A DNA stretch of 18,255 nucleotides from Selenomonadaceae bacterium (lineage in GTDB: Bacteria > Bacillota > Negativicutes > Selenomonadales > Selenomonadaceae): positions 1 through 18,255 of the forward strand of contig JAFPCE010000287.1 of the NCBI GenBank assembly GCA_017390245.1, in the 5' to 3' direction. The notes under the pieces are model-generated. The model saw nothing but the letters and a program-made list of their open reading frames with translations. It did not search any database and was not told the DNA's origin. The position numbers were made by a program, and so were the translations under genes. Below, one piece after another: positions 1 to 6,005 of this stretch. Each line of letters starts with the position of its first letter. Position 1 is the stretch's first letter.

Positions 1-205
1 ATGTAAAGTCTTTCTTGTTGGCAATAGCCGCGTAGCGCTTTTCATCAACCAGACGAGCAGCCTCCTGATTATCAATTCCTGTAGCAGCAACTATATCATC
101 TGCATTTGTATATTCACCGAGTTTTTCAAAGTACTGGGTAAAGGTACTCTTCCCCGAACCATTCGGCCCTGCTATTACTAAAACCATAGGCTTCTTAATT
201 TGCAT
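1..205 (-). CDS. Zeta-toxin-like P-loop kinase (partial, C-terminus off the left edge)
   Basis: Only the first 68 codons are present; the gene runs off the window at base 1. The N-terminus is a beta strand followed by a Walker A loop, GPNGSGKST at residues 13-21, and then NADDIV at 34-39. The residues after it follow the zeta-toxin/small P-loop kinase pattern up to a phenylalanine at the point where these families read 'F..ET'. Known family members phosphorylate UDP-N-acetylglucosamine or other small substrates; the substrate here is unknown. The ATG overlaps the end of the upstream small gene by 11 bases, so the two are translationally coupled, as in a toxin-antitoxin pair. It could instead be a house-keeping zeta-like ATPase; the catalytic centre and C-terminal half are not visible. 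Confidence 0.75.
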   Translation of the reverse strand, partial: MQIKKPMVLVIAGPNGSGKSTFTQYFEKLGEYTNADDIVAATGIDNQEAARLVDEKRYAAIANKKDFT

Positions 206-437
206 ACTCTCTGCTCCCATCAGGATACTCCAGGTAAGCTCTATTTGTCTCAGCATCAAATTTAGCGATAGGCTTATTGCAGACCTTCGCTTTTTCTATA
301 GCTGAGCGGACAGCCGCAATTGCCCGTCTGTCCATTTCCGCATCCTGATCGCTAATTATATCTTTGTAAGAGATTGAATCATCTTCGGAGACGACTTTAA
401 TTTTCATATCTCCTATTTGTTTAATATCCACACTCAT
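195..437 (-). CDS. Small antitoxin-like protein upstream of zeta-like kinase
   Basis: An 80-residue soluble, charged protein with no membrane segment or signal peptide. I chose the ATG at 437 because GGGGTG sits about 8 bases upstream. An in-frame ATG at 473 would add 12 residues but has no better ribosome site. The protein has an acidic N-terminal half, a central helix rich in Arg/Ala/Glu (RRAIAAVRSAIEKA) and a C-terminal segment ending in YPDGSREYAN. Small proteins of this general look are found directly upstream of zeta-like kinases in Firmicutes, from memory rather than a search. The 11-base overlap with the kinase gene supports a joint function, possibly neutralising or modulating it. 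No DNA-binding motif is obvious. Function is inferred from context only. Confidence 0.65.
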   Translation of the reverse strand: MSVDIKQIGDMKIKVVSEDDSISYKDIISDQDAEMDRRAIAAVRSAIEKAKVCNKPIAKFDAETNRAYLEYPDGSREYAN

Positions 438-566
438 TTGTATCACACCCCAATATTTTTTACCAAGAACCACTGCAAACTTTAATCATACTGTTTTTAA
501 ATGTTTGTTGATGTGAACCTTTGTTCTTATAGTTAGTATAGCATAATGCATTAGAAATAACCAATA

Positions 567-612
567 ATCTACAAGAAAAGGCCAGAACCAATCTAGAAAT
601 GGTCCTGACCTT
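567..612 (-). terminator. Rho-independent terminator of ssrA
   Basis: Read on the minus strand, a 13-bp stem (600-612 pairing with 578-590) with a 9-base loop is followed by TTTTCTTGT. Every position in the stem pairs, three or fewer as G-T. It lies about 40 bases beyond the tmRNA 3' end and separates ssrA from the zeta-like module. Confidence 0.9.
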
Positions 613-651
613 CTTTATTACAGGCGATTTTTGCAATTTCGCCCTAATTGA

Positions 652-1003
652 TGGTGGAGATGAGGAGAATCGAACTCCTGTCCGAAAGCGTTGTTATATG
701 GATTTCTCCGAGCGCAGTTTATGTTTGAGATTTAAGACTGGGACAGACACAAACAACCGTCTTTCATCCGAGCTTAGACAAAGTTCCCTTGGTCCTTCCA
801 AGCTGAGGACTTCAGGTAGCCTGCAATTGACCTCTTATCTGCCCAGGCAGGCACTAGTCAGACAGAGGTTAGCATTAAGCTGCTAAAGCGTATTCGTTAT
901 TAGCTTTTATATTTAAATAAAAGTTTCACCTTACTAACGGGTTGATGACCCCCCGGCTCGCTATCCACACTCCATCCACCCCCGTCGAAACCTTTACATC
1001 CCC
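652..1003 (-). ncRNA. ssrA: tmRNA (transfer-messenger RNA)
   Basis: A complete one-piece tmRNA of about 352 nt that rescues stalled ribosomes and tags the incomplete protein for proteolysis. The 5' end GGGGATG pairs with CATCTCC next to the encoded 3' ACCA. The third pair is the G-U wobble that alanyl-tRNA synthetase recognises. The T arm is a 5-bp stem around TTCGATT (AGGAG/CTCCT), and the 5' region carries the conserved TTTCGACGGGGGTGG block. The reading frame for the tag is internal, at 875-904. Stems in the 650-870 and 905-960 stretches are consistent with the usual pseudoknots, which I did not fold in full. It has its own promoter and terminator. The plus-strand open frame across 599-886 is a shadow. 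Confidence 0.97.
875..904 (-). other. tmRNA proteolysis-tag reading frame
   Basis: Starting at the resume codon GCT, the codons read GCT AAT AAC GAA TAC GCT TTA GCA GCT TAA, giving the tag ANNEYALAA and a stop. Together with the alanine carried by charged tmRNA the appended peptide is A-ANNEYALAA. The terminal ALAA is the usual ClpXP/ClpAP degradation signal. Confidence 0.95.
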
Positions 1004-1057
1004 GGTAAAGGGAAATCTCAGCTCTTGGAGACTTCATGAAATTTGGAAACTATGGAT

Positions 1058-1086
1058 ATATTAGCATCATGGGTGATAAAAGTCAA
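1058..1086 (-). promoter_or_regulatory. ssrA promoter (sigma-70/A type, extended -10)
   Basis: On the minus strand: -35 TTGACT (1081-1086), 17-base spacer, -10 TAATAT (1058-1063), preceded by TGC, an extended -10 element. Transcription would start near 1050, leaving a leader of about 45 nt to be removed by RNase P at the mature 5' end. Confidence 0.85.
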
Positions 1087-1200
1087 CAAATGCCATTAAA
1101 CTGCTAGTTTTATAGGAAGGGTGGCTTTGTTAATTTGTTTTTAATGTTTCCTTCAGAGTTTTCTCATAATCTGCCTATATACTACCTACTGTAAATGATT

Positions 1201-1229
1201 TTGCTAATCCAGGGGATATGATGTATACT
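1201..1229 (+). promoter_or_regulatory. Promoter of the SIMPL-domain gene
   Basis: TTGCTA (1201-1206), 17-base spacer, TATACT (1224-1229), followed about 30 bases later by the AAGGAGGA ribosome site. It is divergent from the ssrA promoter; the roughly 115 bases between the two are AT-rich with no other feature that I can support. Confidence 0.6.
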
Positions 1230-1266
1230 TGTTGAAGATTACTCTGGATGATAAGGAGGAATTTGT

Positions 1267-1980
1267 ATGTTAAGAAAGAAGCTCTCTATATTATTTATGG
1301 CGCTGGTGCTTTGCCTGGGACTGGTTTCTGTGTCCTATGCGGCAGAGGCTGAGCGGCCAGTGATTTCCGTGGATGGCTCTGGTCATGCTACTGCAGCTCC
1401 AGATATGGCTGAGGTGAGCCTGGGTGTTGTTTCCAGCAGCAGTGATGCGGCGAAGGCACAGGCAGAGAATGCCAGCAAGATGCAGGCTATCCGCCAGGCA
1501 CTGCTTTCCGTGGGGATTGATGCTAAGGATATCCAGACTGAGCAGTACAGCATCAATCCTGTTTTTTCTGATGACAGAAGAAAGATTACCGGCTATCAGG
1601 TGCATAACAGCCTGAATGTGAAGGTGAAGGATATTGCCAAGGTGGGCAAGGTGGTTGATGGTGGCTTAGCTGCTGGTGCTAACAATATCAATTCCCTGCA
1701 TTTCAGCAAGCAGAATCCTGAGGGCATGCGCCAGCAGGCTTTGGAAAATGCTATTATGGATGCCAGAACCAAGGCGAATGTTATTGCTAACTGCTTAGGT
1801 GTGAAAATTGTGGGCGTGCAGAAGGTTACTGAAAACGTTGGCAGCATGTATCGCCCAGATGCCATGCTCATGAAGGCAGAGGCTCGTTTCGTGAACCAGG
1901 ATCAGTTAGGTGCTACACCTATTGAGGCTGGCGAGCTGGAAATCGGTGCTGATGTGCACATTGATTTTCTGATTCAGTAA
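1267..1980 (+). CDS. Secreted SIMPL-domain (DUF541) protein
   Basis: A 237-residue exported protein. Residues 1-25 are a standard Sec signal peptide: KK near the start, a hydrophobic core and SYA-A as the likely cleavage site. Cys16 is inside the core and not in a lipobox, so it is not a lipoprotein. The mature part starts with ISVDGSGHATAAPDMAEVSLGV, matching the start of SIMPL/DUF541 domains ('v.G.g.....PD.a.v..gv'). It continues with IQTEQYSINP, ITGYQVHNSLNVKV and a C-terminal beta-rich segment typical of the family. Family members are periplasmic or cell-surface proteins of poorly defined role, in some cases linked to oxidative or envelope stress. The start is fixed by AAGGAGGA six bases upstream. 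It is followed after 26 bases by the acyltransferase gene, probably in one transcript. Confidence 0.9.
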   Translation: MLRKKLSILFMALVLCLGLVSVSYAAEAERPVISVDGSGHATAAPDMAEVSLGVVSSSSDAAKAQAENASKMQAIRQALLSVGIDAKDIQTEQYSINPVFSDDRRKITGYQVHNSLNVKVKDIAKVGKVVDGGLAAGANNINSLHFSKQNPEGMRQQALENAIMDARTKANVIANCLGVKIVGVQKVTENVGSMYRPDAMLMKAEARFVNQDQLGATPIEAGELEIGADVHIDFLIQ

Positions 1981-2006
1981 ATTAAAAATATAAAGGGGTT
2001 TTCTAA

Positions 2007-3125
2007 ATGCAAAAGCCACGCTTAGGGGCTATAGAGTATATTCGCGGTATATCCATGCTGGGTGTTATCGGCATTCATGTAGGTTCCCAATACGTCCAGA
2101 ATCCGGCAGCTAATATTCACCTGCTGGCATTACTGGAGATTGTGACCAGGTTCAGTGTGCCTATTTTCTTCTTTATCTCAGCTTTTGGCATGTTTTATAA
2201 CATGGATCTGCAGGCTCCTTTTGTGTACAAGGATTTCCTGAAGCGGCGCATGAAGACTGTGCTGATACCTTATGTGGTGTGGTCGCTGTTTTACATCCTG
2301 CACTATGTGGCTTCTACTGGTGATGCCAGTCCGCTGAATCCCTTTACTATTGGTTTTGATTTGTTTTTTGGTACAGCCAGCTATCAGCTGTATTTTATGG
2401 TGATTCTCCTGTGGTTCTATCTGATGATGCCTCTGTGGGTGTGGCTGGTGCGCCGGCTTTCCCTCAAGTGGCTGGGGCTGCTGGTGGTGTTCCAGGTGGT
2501 TTTTAATGATTATTCCTGCCTGCAGCTTACCCATCAGGGCATAGAGAATTTTTTCCTGCGGAGCTTGATTGAGTACCGCATGAACTACTGGGTGCTGCAT
2601 TATTTGTTTATCTTTGTGCTGGGTGGCTATCTGGCAGTGCATATAGATGAATTCATGGCCTTTATGGAGAAATACCGCAGCCAGATTGTGGCTGTGTTCT
2701 GGATTTCCATGGCCAGCCTGGTAGGGTATTATTACTGGGTTATTGCTACCAGAAACTATACGGCACTGCAGGGGATTTTTACGGCTCATCAGCTGTGCCC
2801 TGCGGGCATTTTCTACACCATTGGTGCCAGCATTTTCTTCTTTACGATTTTTACTATCTGGCGTCTGCCTGAGGGCCTAAAGCCGGTGCTGTCACTGTTA
2901 GGTAAGCATTCCTATTTCATGTATCTGGCTCATCCTGTGGCTATTACCTATCTGGCCATGGCCTTAGGGGACAGAGCTGCCCTTATGACTGCTCCTATGG
3001 CTGCAGGCTTTTATGTGGCGGTAGTGGCAGTGACATTACTGGTATCTGTAGCTTGCCGCAGCCTAGGCGAGAAGCTGCCAGTTATTAATGAATTAACCAT
3101 AGGTGTTTATAAAAAGAAAAAATGA
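2007..3125 (+). CDS. Membrane acyltransferase, acyltransferase-3 family
   Basis: A 372-residue integral membrane protein with about ten hydrophobic segments. The N-terminus has the family signature R-G-(I)S-x-L-G-V-x-x-I-H, with Arg13 and the probable catalytic His24. Near the C-terminus LGKHSYFMYLAHPVAI (about residues 297-312) matches the conserved last part of acyltransferase-3 proteins (OafA/WecH type). Such enzymes move acetyl or other acyl groups across the membrane onto surface polysaccharide, peptidoglycan or lipid-linked sugars; the acceptor here is not identifiable. The ribosome site AGGGG lies 9 bases before the ATG. It follows the SIMPL-domain gene and is closed by a terminator, so the two are probably an envelope-related operon (inference). 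Confidence 0.88.
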   Translation: MQKPRLGAIEYIRGISMLGVIGIHVGSQYVQNPAANIHLLALLEIVTRFSVPIFFFISAFGMFYNMDLQAPFVYKDFLKRRMKTVLIPYVVWSLFYILHYVASTGDASPLNPFTIGFDLFFGTASYQLYFMVILLWFYLMMPLWVWLVRRLSLKWLGLLVVFQVVFNDYSCLQLTHQGIENFFLRSLIEYRMNYWVLHYLFIFVLGGYLAVHIDEFMAFMEKYRSQIVAVFWISMASLVGYYYWVIATRNYTALQGIFTAHQLCPAGIFYTIGASIFFFTIFTIWRLPEGLKPVLSLLGKHSYFMYLAHPVAITYLAMALGDRAALMTAPMAAGFYVAVVAVTLLVSVACRSLGEKLPVINELTIGVYKKKK

Positions 3126-3137
3126 TTTTGCATTTTG

Positions 3138-3169
3138 TCTCCCTGCTGATAATGGCGGGGAGATTTTTT
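3138..3169 (+). terminator. Rho-independent terminator after acyltransferase gene
   Basis: A 9-bp stem (TCTCCCTGC, 3138-3146, with GCGGGGAGA, 3155-3163), an 8-base loop and six T residues (3164-3169). It lies 12 bases after the stop codon and ends the SIMPL-acyltransferase unit. Confidence 0.93.
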
Positions 3170-3204
3170 GCTGTGACTTTTGCGCAGGGGGCAGGGTAAT
3201 TTGT

Positions 3205-3233
3205 TTGCCATTATGGGGATAATGTAGTAAACT
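3205..3233 (+). promoter_or_regulatory. Possible promoter of the prenyl synthase gene
   Basis: TTGCCA (3205-3210), 17-base spacer, TAAACT (3228-3233). The -10 is imperfect. It is the best candidate I can find between the preceding terminator and the TTG start at 3311. Confidence 0.4.
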
Positions 3234-3259
3234 TTATAAGAATGAGTAGAATCCACTGA

Positions 3260-3281
3260 TTTAGATATTTTATTATCTAAA
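3260..3281 (+). repeat. Inverted repeat in the prenyl synthase leader
   Basis: Perfect 8-base arms TTTAGATA (3260-3267) and TATCTAAA (3274-3281) around a 6-base AT spacer. It lies between the candidate promoter and the ribosome site. It may be an operator or a weak RNA hairpin; no regulator can be assigned. Confidence 0.5.
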
Positions 3282-3310
3282 TAGTATAAATGATGTATAG
3301 GTGATTTATT

Positions 3311-4282
3311 TTGGCTAATAAGATGTTTGATTTAATCAAAGGGGACCTGCAGGAGCTGGAAAAGGCTCTGGTGGAGGCTGTGACTTCCTCTGTGGATATT
3401 ATTACAGAGATTGGCACCCATCTGGTGGCTGCTGGCGGCAAGAGACTGCGTCCCGCTGCATTTTTGCTGGCTGCCCGCTGCGGCAAGGACTTTTCTTTAG
3501 AGAGAGCTATGCCATTGGCGGTGGCACTGGAAATGATGCACATGGCTTCACTGGTTCATGATGATGTTATTGACAGTGCTGATACCCGCAGAGGTGCTGC
3601 TACTGCTAACGCGAAGTGGGGCAACCAGATTTCTATTTTAGCTGGTGATTATCTCTTTGCCAGAGCCTTTTCTCTGGTGGCAGATAAGGGCTACAGCACC
3701 CGTGTGGATGTGGAGCTGGCCAGACTGATTTCAGATCTTGCTTCTGGTGAGCTGATTCAGAACAAGGAAATCTACAACGCTTCCTGTGATGTGGAGGAGT
3801 ACTACCAGCGCATTGCCAAGAAGACTGCTAACTTTATCGCCATTGCCTGTGAGCTAGGGGGCGATGTGGCAGAGCTTTCTGAGGATTATATCAAGGGTCT
3901 GTATGATTATGGTTATAACGTGGGCATGGCCTTTCAGCTGACAGATGATCTGCTGGATCTCACCAGCAGTACTGATACCATCGGCAAGCCAGCAGGCAAT
4001 GATATCCGCCAGGGTATTGTGACTCTGCCGACTATCCGGGCGCTGGAGGTTAGTCCTGACAAGGATGAGCTCCACAGCATTGTGACTGACAGGGATATGA
4101 CTGATGAGATGCTGCAGCGTGCTTTGGACATTGTCCGGGCTACTGATGGCCTTGACTATACCCAGCAGCAGGTGCACCGCTTCCTGGAGGCTGCCGTTAA
4201 GGCTCTGCCTGAGGAAATGCCTGCAGATATCCGGGAAAATTATGAGATGCTGGCAAGCTTTATTGGCGGCAGAAAGTATTAA
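3311..4282 (+). CDS. Long-chain trans-polyprenyl diphosphate synthase (heptaprenyl/octaprenyl type)
   Basis: A 323-residue soluble isoprenoid chain-elongating enzyme that condenses isopentenyl diphosphate onto an allylic primer to make the quinone side chain. It has GGKRLRP (42-48), the first Asp-rich motif DDVID (84-88) and the second, TDDLLD (211-216), which bind the Mg-diphosphates. The residue five before the first Asp motif is Ala79, a small residue as expected in long-chain rather than farnesyl synthases. The start is TTG at 3311: AGGTG lies 7 bases upstream, while the ATG at 3323 has no ribosome site and would trim four residues. The downstream ubiD and ubiA genes suggest that the product is the menaquinone tail. 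Chain length cannot be read from the sequence. Family call sure, exact product less so. Confidence 0.92.
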   Translation: MANKMFDLIKGDLQELEKALVEAVTSSVDIITEIGTHLVAAGGKRLRPAAFLLAARCGKDFSLERAMPLAVALEMMHMASLVHDDVIDSADTRRGAATANAKWGNQISILAGDYLFARAFSLVADKGYSTRVDVELARLISDLASGELIQNKEIYNASCDVEEYYQRIAKKTANFIAIACELGGDVAELSEDYIKGLYDYGYNVGMAFQLTDDLLDLTSSTDTIGKPAGNDIRQGIVTLPTIRALEVSPDKDELHSIVTDRDMTDEMLQRALDIVRATDGLDYTQQQVHRFLEAAVKALPEEMPADIRENYEMLASFIGGRKY

Positions 4283-4324
4283 GATAGAGCTGGCTTGTTG
4301 CAGGGCTGTTTGGGAGGTGGCCGG

Positions 4325-4789
4325 ATGTTTGGCATAGGTATTCCTGAGCTTTTGATGATATTGGTTGTGGGTTTGGTGGTATTAGGACCGAAGAAGATGT
4401 CAGATATGGCAAGAGCCCTGGGTGGAGCTGTCAGGGAGTTCCGGCGGGTTTCCAATGAGATAACCAGCGAGGTGAAGCTTGACCCTGAGCCAGAAAAAAA
4501 GCCAGAGGCTGAGACAGCCGAGGTAAAGCAGGAGCCGGCTGAGGCAGGTGCAGAAGCTTTGCCAGCGGCTGAAAATCAAAGTGAGGCTGCAGCCAAAGGC
4601 CAGGAGCAGGTAACAGAAAAACCAGCTGTGGCTGACTGGGATCGAGTAAATAGCGCTGCAGAAGCCCAGGCTGATGCTATCGTGGCAGCAGATGCACCTG
4701 ATGGCATGAGCGAAATAGAAGATATTGATGACATAGAGGACATCGAAGCTATTGAAGCCTATACAGGTGAAAATAACGAAAATAAATGA
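4325..4789 (+). CDS. tatB: TatB-like twin-arginine translocase subunit with long acidic tail
   Basis: A 154-residue membrane protein. The start is the ATG at 4325, preceded by GGGAGGTGG; an upstream in-frame TTG at 4295 has no ribosome site. Residues 3-20 form one membrane helix beginning GIGIPELL, with Glu8. The GP hinge (21-22) and an amphipathic helix (KKMSDMARALGGAVREFRR) follow. The PKK and M.R.LG pattern and the charged extension resemble TatB more than TatA, but the two are homologous and it could be a second TatA. From about residue 50 the tail is Glu/Ala/Pro-rich and ends in a run of DI/EDI/EAI repeats. It lies 42 bases after the prenyl synthase gene and is closed by a terminator. 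TatB normally pairs with TatC as substrate receptor. Confidence 0.8.
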   Translation: MFGIGIPELLMILVVGLVVLGPKKMSDMARALGGAVREFRRVSNEITSEVKLDPEPEKKPEAETAEVKQEPAEAGAEALPAAENQSEAAAKGQEQVTEKPAVADWDRVNSAAEAQADAIVAADAPDGMSEIEDIDDIEDIEAIEAYTGENNENK

Positions 4790-4793
4790 AATG

Positions 4794-4830
4794 AGCCTTC
4801 GTGGTATGGATATACTGCGGAGGCTTTTCT
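4794..4830 (+). terminator. Rho-independent terminator between tatB and tatA
   Basis: A 14-bp stem (4794-4807 with 4812-4825, including three G-T pairs), a GGAT loop and then TTTCTTG. It lies a few bases after the tatB stop, so most transcripts from the prenyl synthase promoter should end here. The T tract is short and interrupted, so read-through is possible. Confidence 0.85.
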
Positions 4831-4885
4831 TGTAAGAGATATTTGTATTTTCTGTAAGGATTAAAAGTGTATTATTATGTAGGTA

Positions 4886-4914
4886 TTGTGATTTTTCTTT
4901 TGCAAATGTATAAT
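4886..4914 (+). promoter_or_regulatory. Promoter of tatA-tatC-ubiD-ubiA
   Basis: TTGTGA (4886-4891), 17-base spacer, perfect TATAAT (4909-4914). Transcription would begin near 4921, leaving a leader of about 100 nt. A second, weaker candidate is TTGTAC (4957-4962) with TATTTA (4981-4986), spacer 18. No other feature was seen in the 190-base gap. Confidence 0.7.
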
Positions 4915-5023
4915 AGATTAGTCAGATTATAAATAAATGGCAATGGGTTAATGGATTTGTACATTTATTTTATGACAATGTATTTATAAGAAGAAAATGT
5001 TTTTAGTTAGAGGAGGCTTTTCT

Positions 5024-5242
5024 ATGTTTGGACTTGGACTTCCTGAGTTATTGGTTATTTTAGTTATTGGCTTGATTATTTTCGGACCTGGCAAGCTGCC
5101 TGGGGTTGGCAAGGCACTGGGCCAGAGCATCCGTGAGTTTAAGGCTGCGGAGAAGGAAAAACCTGAGGCGAAGAATCAGGAGATGTTAAATGTAACTGAG
5201 GAGTCTAAGGTGGCTGCCCAGACTAAAGAGGAAGATAAATAA
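5024..5242 (+). CDS. tatA: Sec-independent protein translocase subunit TatA
   Basis: A 72-residue protein starting at the ATG at 5024, with AGGAGG 7 bases upstream; the in-frame ATG at 4997 precedes that site and is not preferred. One membrane helix (GLGLPELLVILVIGLIIF) leads to the hinge FGPGKLPGVGKALG, the TatA signature, followed by an amphipathic helix (SIREFKAAEK) and a short charged tail. TatA oligomers form the transport path for folded twin-arginine substrates across the cytoplasmic membrane. The stop is 2 bases before the tatC start, so the two are co-translated. Together with the TatB-like protein upstream, this gives a three-component set within 2 kb. Confidence 0.93.
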   Translation: MFGLGLPELLVILVIGLIIFGPGKLPGVGKALGQSIREFKAAEKEKPEAKNQEMLNVTEESKVAAQTKEEDK

Positions 5243-5244
5243 GT

Positions 5245-5994
5245 ATGGCTGCTGAAAATGAGGAAAAGCAGGACATGCTGGAGGAGGCTGCTGATACAGG
5301 CCATGATGGGGATATGCCCCTGATGGCTCACTTGGAGGAGCTGCGGCATCGCATCATTATCTGCCTGGTGGCAGTGGCTGCTGGCAGCGGCATCGCCTAT
5401 TATTTTCTGGATACTATTATGGCATACTTGATTGCCCCAGCTGGCAAGCTGTATTTCATGCAGCCGGCTGAGGCCTTCTTTACTTATATGAAGGTTACCG
5501 TTTTTGCGGGGTTCATCATCTCACTGCCAGTGGTTTTCTGGGAAATATGGGGATTTTTCCTGCCGGCTCTGACCAGAAAGGAAAGGCTGCTGGTGGGGAT
5601 ACTGGTGCCATTTTCCGTAGTGCTTTTCGTGGGAGGCGTGCTGTTTTCCTTTACATTGGTGCTGCCACTGGGCATGACCTTCTTTATGGGCATGGGCACG
5701 GAGAACCTCCAGGCCATGATTTCCATGGAAAAGTACATTGACTTCCTGCTGACGCTGGTACTGCCTTTTGGCTTTGTATTTGAGCTGCCGCTGGCTATGA
5801 TTATTCTGGCCCAGCTGGGGCTGGTAACGTCGGCTATGATGCAGAAGCAGTTCAGGTTAGTGATATTTATTGCATTTATTGTGGGGGCTATACTGACGCC
5901 GCCAGATGTATTCAGCCAGGTGATGATTGCTTTGCCGGTTATTGCCTTATATGGCTTTAGTATTTTTGTTGTTAAGTATGTTTTGAGAAAATAG
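5245..5994 (+). CDS. tatC: Sec-independent protein translocase subunit TatC
   Basis: A 249-residue protein with six predicted membrane segments, the usual TatC topology and length. The N-terminal cytoplasmic part carries HLEELRHR (29-36), the conserved region that reads the twin-arginine signal peptide. Further family motifs are PAEAFFTYMKV after the first helix and FWEIWGFFLPALTRKER in the first cytoplasmic loop. TatC with TatB forms the receptor complex for folded, often cofactor-loaded proteins. GAGGA from the end of tatA acts as a distant ribosome site, and translation is likely coupled. The ubiD gene follows 11 bases after the stop. Confidence 0.97.
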   Translation: MAAENEEKQDMLEEAADTGHDGDMPLMAHLEELRHRIIICLVAVAAGSGIAYYFLDTIMAYLIAPAGKLYFMQPAEAFFTYMKVTVFAGFIISLPVVFWEIWGFFLPALTRKERLLVGILVPFSVVLFVGGVLFSFTLVLPLGMTFFMGMGTENLQAMISMEKYIDFLLTLVLPFGFVFELPLAMIILAQLGLVTSAMMQKQFRLVIFIAFIVGAILTPPDVFSQVMIALPVIALYGFSIFVVKYVLRK

Positions 5995-6005
5995 GAGGCT
6001 GCAGA

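Noticed and set aside
599..886. Plus-strand open frame of 95 codons
   Set aside because: It lies antisense across the tmRNA gene and its terminator, and has no ribosome site or recognisable protein character.
1291..1330. Lipoprotein signal in the SIMPL-domain protein (Cys16)
   Set aside because: The cysteine is preceded by Leu rather than Gly/Ala/Ser and lies within the hydrophobic core; an ordinary cleavage site follows at SYA-A.
2178..2789. Minus-strand open frame of 203 codons
   Set aside because: Antisense to the acyltransferase gene; His/Gln-rich composition is typical of a reversed membrane-protein frame.
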